Shown here: in pieces, positions 53,562 through 63,606 of the stretch | Layout of the letters: every line of letters starts with the position of its first letter | Numbering within the stretch: the first letter of the stretch is position 1 | Assembly: GCA_902785645.1 (NCBI GenBank) | Contig: CACZZG010000001.1 | Location: 123,748-187,747, forward strand | Length of the DNA stretch: 64,000 bases | From: an uncultured Erysipelotrichaceae bacterium | GTDB lineage: Bacteria; Bacillota_I; Bacilli_A; RFN20; CAG-826 | Direction: 5' to 3' | Translations under genes and position numbers: made by a program | Notes under the pieces: generated by a model | The model's input: only the letters and a program-made list of their open reading frames with translations | The model's database searches: none | What the model was told of the DNA's origin: nothing

Positions 53562-54221
53562 ATGAACACACCAACCAAGATTACATTTTCAAGAATTATC
53601 GCTATCGTGGTGATGATACTCACTTTAGTGGTTTTATACTTTGTGAGATTATTCAATCACGATTTTGTTATTCCTAATATCGGTAATACCGGTATCAACT
53701 GGTTATACTTTGGACTATTTATCTTCTTTGTCTTAGCCAGCTTTACTGATTTCTTAGATGGTTATTTAGCCAGAAAGAATCACCAAGTTACAGACTTAGG
53801 TAAATTCTTAGATCCAGTTGCGGACAAATTATTAGTTAATTCGATGGTTATCTTTTTAATCGTCCCTCAAGCATATGCGCATAATAATCAAATGGATTTC
53901 TCTTTATGGTGCGCAATTCTTTTAGTGGCTAGAGATATCGTTGTTGATGCTTTAAGATTTATCGCCGCTCAAAAAGGAGTGGTGATTGCCGCTAATATAT
54001 TTGGTAAAGCTAAAACCGTTTTAGAAATGATCGCTGTTTCATTAGTTTTATTAAATGGTTGGCCATTTATCTATTTTGATGCAGAATGGCCAGTGAGAAT
54101 CGCAGATATCTTTGTGTATCTATGTACAGCAGCATCCGTTATTTCTGGTGTTATTTACATGGTTAGATATGCTTATGTTTTAAAAGAAGGCAAAAAAGAT
54201 GAAGGCGGAACAACTAAATAA
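53562..54221 (+). CDS. pgsA: Phosphatidylglycerophosphate synthase
   Basis: 219 aa with four or five membrane helices and the CDP-alcohol phosphotransferase motif D-x2-DG-x2-AR-x8-G-x3-D-x3-D at DFLDGYLARKN then DLGKFLDPVADK. It makes phosphatidylglycerol-phosphate. AGGAGAA precedes the ATG. It overlaps cinA by 23 bp. Confidence 0.95.
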   Translation: MNTPTKITFSRIIAIVVMILTLVVLYFVRLFNHDFVIPNIGNTGINWLYFGLFIFFVLASFTDFLDGYLARKNHQVTDLGKFLDPVADKLLVNSMVIFLIVPQAYAHNNQMDFSLWCAILLVARDIVVDALRFIAAQKGVVIAANIFGKAKTVLEMIAVSLVLLNGWPFIYFDAEWPVRIADIFVYLCTAASVISGVIYMVRYAYVLKEGKKDEGGTTK

Positions 54222-54657
54222 GTTATTAACAGAAAAAGGTCTAACCTTAGGTTCTGTCGAATCATTTACCGGTGGTTTATTTGCTTCCACAATTACATCC
54301 ACTCCAGGAGCTAGTAAGTTTTATAAAGGCGGCTATGTCACCTATGCAACTGAAGAAAAGATTAATCTCATCTATGTTCCTAAAGATGTGATTGAACAAC
54401 ACGGTGTTGTCTCTCGTGAAGTTGCCTATCATATGGCGAATAATGCGAGGCAATTATTAAAGGTTGATTATTGTGTTTCCTTCACTGGTAACGCTGGACC
54501 ATCCGCGATGGAAGGAAAACCGGTTGGAGAGATACATATCGGAATCGCCTCTCAAGCTATCGCCGAAGTATATTCTTTGAATATAGAAGGTACTAGAAGA
54601 GAGATTCAAGAGAAGGCTGTTGAATTCGCGATTAATAAATTATTAGAAAAAATTTAA
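54199..54657 (+). CDS. cinA: CinA C-terminal (PncC-like) domain protein
   Basis: 152 aa, only the nicotinamide-mononucleotide deamidase domain: TLGSVESFTGGLFASTITS, then YKGGYVTYATEEK and VSFTGNAGPSAMEGKPVGE. The N-terminal CinA domain is absent. It lies between pgsA and recA, as in many Bacilli. Confidence 0.92.
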   Translation: MKAEQLNKLLTEKGLTLGSVESFTGGLFASTITSTPGASKFYKGGYVTYATEEKINLIYVPKDVIEQHGVVSREVAYHMANNARQLLKVDYCVSFTGNAGPSAMEGKPVGEIHIGIASQAIAEVYSLNIEGTRREIQEKAVEFAINKLLEKI

Positions 54658-54712
54658 AAAAAGTGACAAAAAATCGAAGAAAAATCCCTATTAGTTGGTA
54701 GAGGTAAAAAAT

Positions 54713-55708
54713 ATGTCTAAAAAAGAAAATGAAAATTCTGTGAATCTTGAAGAGACACTGAAAGAGATTCAAAAAATGTTCGGCAAAGGTAGCGTCATGC
54801 GCCTTGGAGAAAGACCATCTGTTGATGTTGGTGTCATTCCTAGTGGCTCATTATTACTCGATGAAGCTTTAGGTGTCGGTGGATATCCAAAAGGAAGAAT
54901 TATCGAAATCTTTGGTCCTGAATCAAGTGGTAAAACAACCTTAGCTTTACACGCGATTGCCGAGTGTCAAAAGCAAGGTGGAAGAGCCGCATTTATTGAT
55001 GCAGAACACGCGATTGACCCAATTTATGCAAAGAATTTGGGTGTAAATATTGATGAATTAATCCTTTCCCAACCTGATAGTGGTGAACAAGCATTAGAGA
55101 TTGTCGAGATGCTCGCAAATAGTGGTGCTATCTCCTTAATCATTGTCGACTCTGTTGCTGCTTTAGTGCCACAAGCTGAACTTGATGGTGAAATGTCTGA
55201 TAGTTCTGTCGGTATGCAAGCTCGACTTATGTCCAAGGCTATGAGAAAAATTGCCGCTATCTTAAACAAGAAAGAATGTGCAGTTATCTTCATTAACCAA
55301 TTAAGAGAAAAAGTTGGTGTCTTATACGGTAACCCAGAAACCACTTCTGGTGGTAGAGCATTAAAATTCTATGCTTCTATCCGTATTGATATCAGAAGAA
55401 CTGAAGCTCTTAAAAAAGGCGCGGATATCTATGGTAATACATGCCGTATCAAGATTGTGAAAAACAAAGTTTCCCCACCATTCAAACAATGTGAAATCGA
55501 TATTATCTATGGACAAGGCATTTCTAAAGAAGGCGAAATCCTTGATCTAGCAGTTAATATGGGCTTAATCAAGAAGAGTGGTGCTTGGTTTGAATATAAC
55601 GGAACCAAGATTGCTCAAGGTAGAGATGCCGCTAAAGAATATCTCCACACCAATGAAGATATCGCCAATGAATTAACCGAAAAGATTAAAAACGGCGAAG
55701 CTCAATAA
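54713..55708 (+). CDS. recA: RecA recombinase
   Basis: 331 aa from ATG 54713, with AGAGGT upstream; the codons back to 54695 precede that site. Walker [25 protein letters not shown], and the [10 protein letters not shown]2 segment. I see no LexA-type box in the 55-bp spacer. A terminator follows. Confidence 0.97.
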   Translation: MSKKENENSVNLEETLKEIQKMFGKGSVMRLGERPSVDVGVIPSGSLLLDEALGVGGYPKGRIIEIFGPESSGKTTLALHAIAECQKQGGRAAFIDAEHAIDPIYAKNLGVNIDELILSQPDSGEQALEIVEMLANSGAISLIIVDSVAALVPQAELDGEMSDSSVGMQARLMSKAMRKIAAILNKKECAVIFINQLREKVGVLYGNPETTSGGRALKFYASIRIDIRRTEALKKGADIYGNTCRIKIVKNKVSPPFKQCEIDIIYGQGISKEGEILDLAVNMGLIKKSGAWFEYNGTKIAQGRDAAKEYLHTNEDIANELTEKIKNGEAQ

Positions 55709-55712
55709 AAGT

Positions 55713-55741
55713 TAAGGCACTTGAAAAAGTGTCTTTTTTCA
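55713..55741 (+). terminator. Terminator after recA
   Basis: GGCACTT-GAAA-AAGTGTC followed by TTTTTT. Confidence 0.85.
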
Positions 55742-55755
55742 TAGAGAATTAAACC

Positions 55756-57105
55756 ATGAACAAAAATAAGATCTTATTAGTGCTCGTTTCATCCGCATTA
55801 TGTTTGACTGGATGTACCATTTTTTCATTTAGCGATGAAAGCAGTAATAGTAAATCTTCCGCTTATAGTTCTGAACCATATACTCCACCAACTCCTATTT
55901 CATCATCTTCCGAAGAGAGTGAAGAATATGAAGAGGAAGAAGTCGATGTTAGCACATGCTCTATTAAATCTATAGACTATTTAAATGATATTAGCAGCAG
56001 CAGTTATGCTTCTAATTTTGGCGTTGAATATAATGAAGGCATTAACTATGGATTCTATCGTGGTGGAAAAGCCAGTGGATATATGCTCAAGATTTATCCA
56101 TACGCCACATTAAGTAGCACACCTTTTGTCTATTCACTTCCTGGTTCTTTCTCTAATGAAAATCCAATCATGGGCATTAGAAAAATTGAATTCACTTATA
56201 AATGCTCCGCAAAAGTAAAGATTAGAATTGGACAGAATAAATTGTTTCCATTCTATAAAACATTCTCAGCATCTTCGAGCGATACTGTTGGCTCCATCTT
56301 TATAAAAGATGATTGCAACTATTTTAGAATTGAAACATGCGGTGATGGAGAAGTATTTATTAAGGATGTAAAAGTCTATTATGATGGTCATAATAACGAT
56401 ACAACTACAGCGACCACAGAAGCAAAAACCAATAGAATTGCTCCTACAATTTATAATGGAGATTTAGTTAGTGGTGAAAGTACTGTTTCAGTCCCTATTG
56501 AAATCGAAGTAGTGAATAATAAATACACAGTTAAAAAGTCTCGTACATATACCTATTATTCTTATGAATATGTTCGTGATAATTATATGGATTTAAATCT
56601 CGATGAAATTGCAATTACAAATGTCGAAGATGTTTGCAATTACTTTATGGCGTTTGGCTGCGCACCCGCGAATTACGCAAACATAAAGAATTGTCCAACA
56701 AATCCTAGAGATGATTCTGCAGTTGGCAAAACTTCAAATGTTAAAACATTGTTCGGAGATAAAGCTAGAGGTATTTCTAAATATAATAGGGACGATGGAT
56801 ATGCAACATCAGTTCCTATAAATGCTCCAGGTGTTGATTCATACTATGAATTAGATATTGGTGTTTATAGTGGTTATAGCACTAGCAATCGTGATGTTTG
56901 TAGAGTGGTGTGCTTCTATGAAGGCTGGACATACTATAATCTGACAGACCCTGTCTGTGTTTTTACAGATGATCACTATAACTGTTTTAGAGAATATTCA
57001 AATTATGGTATCTTTGGCGATGCATTTGATACCATGCAAGATTACGAAAGTATAGCACGCACCAATGCTAAAATTGGCAAAGGTGTAACATACACTAAAG
57101 CTTAA
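55756..57105 (+). CDS. Surface lipoprotein with a C-terminal barnase-like RNase domain
   Basis: 449 aa. Lipobox LTGC (C20), then a serine- and acid-rich linker (to about 65), a beta-rich domain (about 75-210), and a C-terminal domain from about residue 285 that lines up with barnase: DVCNYFMAFGCAPANYANIK with the barnase N-terminal helix, YELDIG with E365 at the catalytic base, R379 and R383 with the two arginines, and DDHYNCF with H407 at the catalytic histidine. A membrane-anchored extracellular RNase is therefore likely. No barstar-like immunity gene is adjacent. This is pattern matching by eye, not a search result. Confidence 0.65.
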   Translation: MNKNKILLVLVSSALCLTGCTIFSFSDESSNSKSSAYSSEPYTPPTPISSSSEESEEYEEEEVDVSTCSIKSIDYLNDISSSSYASNFGVEYNEGINYGFYRGGKASGYMLKIYPYATLSSTPFVYSLPGSFSNENPIMGIRKIEFTYKCSAKVKIRIGQNKLFPFYKTFSASSSDTVGSIFIKDDCNYFRIETCGDGEVFIKDVKVYYDGHNNDTTTATTEAKTNRIAPTIYNGDLVSGESTVSVPIEIEVVNNKYTVKKSRTYTYYSYEYVRDNYMDLNLDEIAITNVEDVCNYFMAFGCAPANYANIKNCPTNPRDDSAVGKTSNVKTLFGDKARGISKYNRDDGYATSVPINAPGVDSYYELDIGVYSGYSTSNRDVCRVVCFYEGWTYYNLTDPVCVFTDDHYNCFREYSNYGIFGDAFDTMQDYESIARTNAKIGKGVTYTKA

Positions 57106-57712
57106 CTTTTTTAAGTAAGAACCAAAGAATAAGAATTATTTGTGCGGGAATACCGAGAATAAATATTAACCAAAGTCTTGTTCTTTGATCAGAAAAGAAC
57201 ATATAGTGCAAGAAAATAGAAGTTAATAAAGACCAAATTAATACAGTGAGAGAGACAAAGGTAAAAACTTTGTTTCTTTTAAAATAAATAAAGTTAGAAA
57301 TTATTAAAACTAAACATGTAGCTGGAATTGCCCATAAGAATGAAGGCCAATATGATCTTTTAACACCCTGAAATAGTAGTGGGTAAACGAAAATAATGGT
57401 GGCAATCATCCACACAATAGATGCTAGTAAGCAAGTAATGACGACATGGTTAATTAAAAGTATCTTTTCTTTCCTATTATCGATTTGAGGATTAAAGATA
57501 TTTTCTTCTTTTGTGAGATAATCAAGGGTCACACCATAAAAATCACAAAGCTGTTTCATTGTTTCAATATCAGGCATGGTTGCACCTTGTTCCCATTTGC
57601 TAATTGCCTTATCTGAATACCCCATTTTTTCCGCTAACTCGATTTGAGTGAGCTTTTTCTTTTTACGGAGCGACGCAAGATTTCTTCCAATTGTGATTTT
57701 TAAGTCTTCCAT
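57095..57712 (-). CDS. XRE-family regulator with membrane helices
   Basis: 205 aa. Helix-turn-helix at residues 5-60 (NLASLRKKKKLTQIELAEKM, YSDKAISKWEQGA), then four hydrophobic segments from about residue 85. Its stop overlaps the end of the convergent lipoprotein gene by 11 bp. Same architecture as the protein at 24898. Confidence 0.85.
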   Translation of the reverse strand: MEDLKITIGRNLASLRKKKKLTQIELAEKMGYSDKAISKWEQGATMPDIETMKQLCDFYGVTLDYLTKEENIFNPQIDNRKEKILLINHVVITCLLASIVWMIATIIFVYPLLFQGVKRSYWPSFLWAIPATCLVLIISNFIYFKRNKVFTFVSLTVLIWSLLTSIFLHYMFFSDQRTRLWLIFILGIPAQIILILWFLLKKVKL

Positions 57713-57840
57713 AGTTGATTTTCCATTATTTTACACTAAAACTCACATAAAAACACCCAAATTCTCTTTTTTGGAGAGTTGGAGAAATTACTCTCTTATG
57801 AGGGAGCGCGAGAGTAGGTACATGTTTTTGTGTCTGCGTG

Positions 57841-57846
57841 TATAGT
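57841..57846 (+). promoter_or_regulatory. -10 box for the surface-protein pair
   Basis: TATAGT at 57841-57846 puts the transcript start about 3 nt before ATG 57856. No good -35 hexamer is visible. Confidence 0.4.
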
Positions 57847-57855
57847 GTATGCGCT

Positions 57856-58740
57856 ATGAAAAATAAGGTCAAAGCATCAACAATAGTTATCACGGGAATC
57901 GTCACTACAGTGGCGATATCTGCGGGATTAGCGGTCGGAATTATCTTCGGAAAAGTAATGTCCTCAAAAGGTGGTAATCCAGAAGACATTATCGTTGATC
58001 CAGGACTTGAAGACGACTATGAAGCCCTCATGAATCGCTATAAAGAAGATTCCACTAAAAGCAATTATCGTCCATATGAGTTGGCCAATATCTCATGGCT
58101 CAAGTTCGCTGAACTCGAACATACCCACACCGTTACTCACGGAATGGTTGATGCTGGTATGATTAAGCAAAAAATCTTTGCTCACGATGTCCGTGTTGGA
58201 AATATGTTCTTCACTGAATCTTTATCATATTCCGATATCAAGAAATGTGGTGTCAGATTCTTCCAGGACCCAAATGGTGTAGATACTTATTTTGGTTCTA
58301 ATATCAAAAGCGATGGTACTGCATCATGGTCGGAAGATAACAAAGAACCAAATACATTCGCTGAACACGAAAACAAATGGGGCAAAACATTGGATCGACC
58401 AATCATATATATAATTTCCAGCCAAACAGTCACTGGAGAAACTATGACTGAGAGTGATGGTAACTATGTTATTGACTTGGACTTAGATCCTATAAAGTCA
58501 GTTCAACGTTATAAAAAGCAAATGATTTCTATTTCTCACCTCGAAGAAGAACCTGATTTCAGTAGAGTACATATCCGTTTCACATTTGATGGAGACTTGA
58601 ATCTCAATAAATTTGAGGTCGAAGAGGCATATACAGTTCATGTTGTTGGTACTAACAAATCGACAGCAACATTGACACAAGAATTCTACCGTGAAAGTGA
58701 TGAACAAATTCCTGATCTTCACGAAAACTACAACTATTAG
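57856..58740 (+). CDS. Membrane-anchored surface protein of unknown function
   Basis: 294 aa from ATG 57856. An N-terminal membrane helix (about residues 7-35) with a short inner tail is followed by a hydrophilic extracellular part that includes HTHTVTHGMVDAGMIKQKI and a beta-rich C-terminus (VHIRFTFDGDLNLNKFEVEE). No recognised family. The next gene starts 10 bp downstream and is also membrane-anchored, so they likely work together at the cell surface. Confidence 0.65.
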   Translation: MKNKVKASTIVITGIVTTVAISAGLAVGIIFGKVMSSKGGNPEDIIVDPGLEDDYEALMNRYKEDSTKSNYRPYELANISWLKFAELEHTHTVTHGMVDAGMIKQKIFAHDVRVGNMFFTESLSYSDIKKCGVRFFQDPNGVDTYFGSNIKSDGTASWSEDNKEPNTFAEHENKWGKTLDRPIIYIISSQTVTGETMTESDGNYVIDLDLDPIKSVQRYKKQMISISHLEEEPDFSRVHIRFTFDGDLNLNKFEVEEAYTVHVVGTNKSTATLTQEFYRESDEQIPDLHENYNY

Positions 58741-58749
58741 GAGTTTAAT

Positions 58750-61700
58750 ATGAAACTTTGGAAAACAATATTATTACAAGCAGGTATATTTACGTCCGTG
58801 TTTGCATTAGGTGCGACATCTGGATTCTTTATTTGTTATAGAAAAGCTGAAGATAAAAAACCAGCCACTCGTATTGTGGCTCAAGAACCAATCGAAGTAC
58901 AACCAATCGAAGAAACACCCGCTGACAAGTTCTTAAGTAACTTAGCATCTTCAAGAGCGTTAGAAGGAAGCATTGATTTATCAATTAGTTTAGATAAAGC
59001 AGAAGAAAGCGAATACGTTACGCGTGCGCTTGATATTAATGATTTAGGAGATATCGATTTAAGTATTACTGATCTACAAATTTCTATTTCCGATTTAACG
59101 AATATCAAAGTTGCAGGTGACATCGAAGTCAAAACCGGACCTTTAGATATGAAATTATCTCTAGGATATTTCGATAACACAATTTACTTGGATTATCTTG
59201 ACAATCATTTCTATTTAAAGACATCTGACATTACTGATGTCATGCAAATGATTCCTACTGTTGGTGAAAGCATCACTCTTCCAAGTGAATTCCAAAATCT
59301 TGATTTTGATTCATTAATTAGTTCTTTAACAAATATGGAAGAACATATCGAAGAAGATGAACATTATTTCTTATTCAACTTCTCTGAAGATATTCAAATC
59401 AAGTTCTTAAGTGATGAAACCTACCACATGGTGGGTGTGGAATTACCACAAACAAGCTTAATGGGAATGAATATCTCTGCGACAAGCGATTTGCATTGTC
59501 TTTATGAAGATATTGAAGATTTAGTTAATCCAAGTATCAAAGATGGTGCTCCTAAATATATGGAATTCAAACCAGCCTTTAACTTAGTTAATAATGTTAT
59601 TTCTTTAGTTAACGAGAAGAAAGCAAGAGTGGCCTACTCATTAGATATTGATAGAACTCAAGAAGGAGTTGTGGACAACTACTTCGATTTAGAAGGTAAT
59701 TTAGATTTCGATATTGATGAATTGAAGTTATTTACCGATGTCACAGTTCATGAAAATGATAGAACTCACACCTTGAGTGCGGGCTATCAAGATGACACAG
59801 CCTTCTTATCTTTCCGCAATCTCAATTTATCCATTGAAAAACAATCAATTTTTGGTCTTGTTGATTACATCTCCAGCAAGGTTTCAAATGACGAGAAAAT
59901 CCAAGAAGTTATGAATCAACTTGGCAACGTCACAAATGAGTTAAATATTGCAAAAATCCTTGCAATTGTTAACGATTTACCAGAATTTGTTCATAATTTT
60001 GAATTAACAAACGATAAATTGTCACTCGATTTTGATCCATCATATTTTGGTTTACCAGTGGGTGAATTTAATCTTGCAGTTAGCTTTGATGAAGATTCCA
60101 TCAACAATGTGACAATTAGTGGTCTATCTTTTAACGAATTTACCGTTAATGCATCATTAGATTTATTACCATATGTTGAAGTGGAGATTAATCCATCATC
60201 ATATGTGAAAATCGATCCCGCTTTATCTTTAATTGATAGTGTGGAAAAACTTATCAATCAAAACAAGTTTGGTATTGCCTTCTCCATCAATATGGATGAT
60301 GGTGACCAATCCACGAATGATTTATCAATGTTTGGTAACTTCCAATTCTCCTTAAAACAAAATGAAGAAGCGGATGAAGATACTCCATTCTTGAAACAAC
60401 GTCTATTTGATTATGGTTCAGGTAAACTTACTATTGTTGATAGTGATTCCTATGCTCATCGCATTAAAGTGGATGCACAATCCAAAGGTAATGTCTTATT
60501 AGAATATAACGATAAAGTTCACGCTAAATTCAATAACGAAACCATTGATCATATTGTGAAGTTAGGAACCAAACTCTATAACGAAAAAGATGATCACTTT
60601 ATGGAATTATTTGGTAACTTACTCGAAGAAGCTAAAACCATGCCAATTAATGAAATCCTTAATGGTGATTATGGCATGTTATTAGAAACTGAAATCATCA
60701 CCAATCTAGATGTCACCGCTAATCAAGTTGTTGTTGGTTTAACTGGCGCCTTAATTGGTAAAGATGATATGGATTTTACCGTCACTATTCGTTATAACGA
60801 AAATGAAGTTGAAGGTGTGGATATTTCCAATTTAGTTTTCGGTGGTAAAACCATTAGTTTAAGTGCAACATTATTCGAATTCGATCAAGAGGTTTATGAA
60901 TCTTGTTTATTAGATGAAAATGCTTATAACTACATTGATTTATCGACCTTATCAGTTTTATTAGAATTAGGCCTTAATACATCTGAATTCAATTATTACC
61001 ATTTCAATGGCACAATCGATATTCAAATTCCTATTAACTTAGGTTTAATTCAAACTGAGATTAAAAAGACCATTAAGTCTGATGTCAAAATCTTAAATGA
61101 TAAAGGTCGTGTTAAGGTTTTTGCTGAACTTAAAGAAATTCCAATCGTTGCTGTCGTTAGTGAAGGCGTTTTAAAAGGATATGATTATCGTAATGCCTAC
61201 TTAATGTTTGATAGCGCCACCGATACATTCCATATCTACCGTCATGACCATCGTGATAAAGGATTCTTACAATCTGAACTCAATGATTACACCTATAGAA
61301 AGTGTCAAACACAGTTCTTCTTAGAGAACATTATGACTATCATGATGAAAGATATCTTAGGTTTAAGTAATACAATTACAAATGCAGTTAGTAATATCGA
61401 ATCCAGCGATGAACAAATCATCTACGAAAACATCATTAATGATTATCACTATGATGGTAATGCTGGTTCATACTTCTTCGCGATTAACTTAGATGAAATT
61501 GCTCATACCGATAAATTAGGCGTCTTATCATTAACTATCTTTGAAGGTAGTGGTACATTCGCTGATAAGCTTGAAAGAGTGAGAATCGTCTTAGACATCA
61601 CTCCAGGATTAGGTATCACAATGCATGCTGATCTTGATATGTCATTACAATCTGATTGCGATACAAGTATCTCTGGTCATGAGTTAACCGCGATGGATAA

Positions 61701-61752
61701 TTGGGTTAACGCTCATGCAAATGATGAGATGAATAAACTCTATACCGCATAA
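58750..61752 (+). CDS. 1000-aa membrane-anchored protein with internal repeats
   Basis: An N-terminal membrane helix (about 6-30) precedes a large extracellular part. At least two repeats can be aligned by eye: PAFNLVNNVISLVNEKKARV (near 275) and PALSLIDSVEKLINQNKFGI (near 489), each followed by a beta-strand-rich LEGNLDFDI or FGNFQFSL block, a LolA/LppX-like pattern. Acidic, no LPxTG. Shine-Dalgarno AGGAGTTTAAT. Unknown function, possibly a lipid- or polymer-binding surface protein together with the preceding gene. Confidence 0.65.
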   Translation: MKLWKTILLQAGIFTSVFALGATSGFFICYRKAEDKKPATRIVAQEPIEVQPIEETPADKFLSNLASSRALEGSIDLSISLDKAEESEYVTRALDINDLGDIDLSITDLQISISDLTNIKVAGDIEVKTGPLDMKLSLGYFDNTIYLDYLDNHFYLKTSDITDVMQMIPTVGESITLPSEFQNLDFDSLISSLTNMEEHIEEDEHYFLFNFSEDIQIKFLSDETYHMVGVELPQTSLMGMNISATSDLHCLYEDIEDLVNPSIKDGAPKYMEFKPAFNLVNNVISLVNEKKARVAYSLDIDRTQEGVVDNYFDLEGNLDFDIDELKLFTDVTVHENDRTHTLSAGYQDDTAFLSFRNLNLSIEKQSIFGLVDYISSKVSNDEKIQEVMNQLGNVTNELNIAKILAIVNDLPEFVHNFELTNDKLSLDFDPSYFGLPVGEFNLAVSFDEDSINNVTISGLSFNEFTVNASLDLLPYVEVEINPSSYVKIDPALSLIDSVEKLINQNKFGIAFSINMDDGDQSTNDLSMFGNFQFSLKQNEEADEDTPFLKQRLFDYGSGKLTIVDSDSYAHRIKVDAQSKGNVLLEYNDKVHAKFNNETIDHIVKLGTKLYNEKDDHFMELFGNLLEEAKTMPINEILNGDYGMLLETEIITNLDVTANQVVVGLTGALIGKDDMDFTVTIRYNENEVEGVDISNLVFGGKTISLSATLFEFDQEVYESCLLDENAYNYIDLSTLSVLLELGLNTSEFNYYHFNGTIDIQIPINLGLIQTEIKKTIKSDVKILNDKGRVKVFAELKEIPIVAVVSEGVLKGYDYRNAYLMFDSATDTFHIYRHDHRDKGFLQSELNDYTYRKCQTQFFLENIMTIMMKDILGLSNTITNAVSNIESSDEQIIYENIINDYHYDGNAGSYFFAINLDEIAHTDKLGVLSLTIFEGSGTFADKLERVRIVLDITPGLGITMHADLDMSLQSDCDTSISGHELTAMDNWVNAHANDEMNKLYTA

Positions 61753-61755
61753 TTA

Positions 61756-61789
61756 GTGAGAGGGTCGAAAGACTCTCTTTCTTTTTTAT
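61756..61789 (+). terminator. Terminator after the 1000-aa protein gene
   Basis: AGAGGGTC-GAAA-GACTCTCT followed by TTCTTTTTT. Confidence 0.8.
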
Positions 61790-61791
61790 AT

Positions 61792-62000
61792 TTGATAAAG
61801 TTTGATACATGTATGTATAATGTAGGCGTACCTATCGAAAGGTACTTACCTATATATTCTCTTATTGAGAACTTTATTATCAGGCTTGCCTGTAAATATA
61901 CATAATGAATCCTTACCCTAATGGTTAATAGGGATTTTTAGGTAATCATAATCAATTTTGATTATGTGTTAGTCTAGAAGACTTTAGAAAGGAATACTAT
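61792..62000 (+). promoter_or_regulatory. RNase Y promoter and hairpin-rich leader
   Basis: TTGATA, 18-bp spacer, TATAAT (61816-61821). The predicted 5' end at about 61828 is the first base of a hairpin (GTACCT/AGGTAC, 61828-61845). Five more short hairpins follow: TCTC/GAGA (61858-61870), CAGGC/GCCTG (61881-61892), CCCT/AGGG (61917-61933, then TTTTT), CATAATCA/TGATTATG (61947-61966) and AGTCT/AGACT (61971-61983). AGAAAGGA precedes ATG 62001. No ORF lies in the leader. Confidence 0.6.
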
Positions 62001-63581
62001 ATGATAGTATTGTCTAGCATGACAGAAGGCATGCAAATAGCACTACCAATCATTTGTGCTGTCGCCGGCTTGCTTTTAGGTGCAGGTATTATTTTCTTAA
62101 TCCCAGTATTTAAAAAACAAAGAGCGAGTAAAACCGCACAAAAGATTATTCGTGATGCTGAAATCAAAGCCGAACATATCGCAAAAAACGCACAGTTAGA
62201 TGGCAAACAAGCTGTGTATGAAATGAAACAAGAAGCCAACAAAGAAATTCACGAAAGAAAGCAAGAAGTTATCAATCAAGAAAACAAGCTTTCTCAAAGG
62301 GAACAAAACATCGACCGTCGTGATGCTGCATTATTACAAAAAGAAACAGCATTAGAACAAAAGAATGACTTACTTTCTCGTCGTTTAAAAGATGTCGATA
62401 AGAAAGAAGCCGACTTACAAGAAAAGATTGATAGCATTATCGTCGAACTCGAACACGTCGCTCAAATGTCCACACAAGAAGCTAAAGATGAATTGATGGC
62501 GAGAGTGGAATCTAAGATTTCCAAAGAAATTGCTGCTTACATCAAAAACAAAGAAGAAGAAGCAAAAGAAACCGCTGATGAAAAAGCCAAAGAATTATTA
62601 TCTATGGCCTGTGCTAAATATGCACAAGATGTGACAACCGAAAGAACTGTTTCCGTCGTCGCTTTACCAAATGATGAAATGAAAGGTCGTATTATTGGTA
62701 GAGAAGGTAGAAATATCAGATCTTTAGAACAACTCTGCGGTGTTGATTTAATTATTGATGACACTCCAGAAGTTATTACTGTGAGCTGTTTCAATCCTAT
62801 TAGAAGAGAAGTGGCTCGTTTATCTCTTGAAGCTTTAATTAAAGATGGCCGTATCCAACCAGGACGTATTGAAGAAATCGTCGAGAAATGCAAAAAAGAA
62901 GTTGAAGAAAGCATTCATAAAACTGGTCAAGAAGTGGCCTTCAAACTTGGTTTACCAAGAATTAACAAAGAATTATTAGACTATGTTGGTAGATTAAAAT
63001 ACCGTACATCTTATGGTCAAAATGCTTTAGACCACTCCATCGAAGTGGCATATTTAGCTGGCACAATGGCCGCGGAACTTGGTTTAGATCAAAACCTTGC
63101 TAAGAGAGCGGGTTTATTACACGATATCGGTAAAGCCGTTGACTTCGAAGTGGAAGGTAGCCACGTTGAACTCGGTAGCCGTTTAGCGAAGAAATATGGT
63201 GAACCAGATGTCGTTATTAACTCCATTGAATCTCACCATGGTGATGTTCCTGCAAAATCCATTATTGCCAACTTAATTCAAGCCGCTGATACATTATCCG
63301 CCGCTAGACCTGGTGCAAGAAGTGAAATGTTAGAGAACTATATCAAACGTATTGAACAACTCGAAGAGATTTGTAAATCCTATGATGGTGTTTATCAATC
63401 ATACGCCTTACAATCTGGTCGTGAATTGCGTGTTATGGTTATCCCAGATAAAATCGATGATATCGGTGCCTTTAAATTAGCCAGAGATATCAAAGAACGT
63501 ATCGAAAATGAAATGACCTATCCTGGTCAAATCAAAGTTTCTGTCATCCGCGAATACCGCGCTGTGGAAACTGCGAAGTAG
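62001..63581 (+). CDS. rny: RNase Y
   Basis: 526 aa, usual length. An N-terminal membrane helix (about 10-32), long coiled coil, KH domain ([19 protein letters not shown]) and HD domain ([10 protein letters not shown]). Endoribonuclease that initiates mRNA decay, membrane bound. Followed by ymdB, as usual. Confidence 0.97.
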   Translation: MIVLSSMTEGMQIALPIICAVAGLLLGAGIIFLIPVFKKQRASKTAQKIIRDAEIKAEHIAKNAQLDGKQAVYEMKQEANKEIHERKQEVINQENKLSQREQNIDRRDAALLQKETALEQKNDLLSRRLKDVDKKEADLQEKIDSIIVELEHVAQMSTQEAKDELMARVESKISKEIAAYIKNKEEEAKETADEKAKELLSMACAKYAQDVTTERTVSVVALPNDEMKGRIIGREGRNIRSLEQLCGVDLIIDDTPEVITVSCFNPIRREVARLSLEALIKDGRIQPGRIEEIVEKCKKEVEESIHKTGQEVAFKLGLPRINKELLDYVGRLKYRTSYGQNALDHSIEVAYLAGTMAAELGLDQNLAKRAGLLHDIGKAVDFEVEGSHVELGSRLAKKYGEPDVVINSIESHHGDVPAKSIIANLIQAADTLSAARPGARSEMLENYIKRIEQLEEICKSYDGVYQSYALQSGRELRVMVIPDKIDDIGAFKLARDIKERIENEMTYPGQIKVSVIREYRAVETAK

Positions 63582-63606
63582 TTATACTTCATAGAAAGAC
63601 TATATT

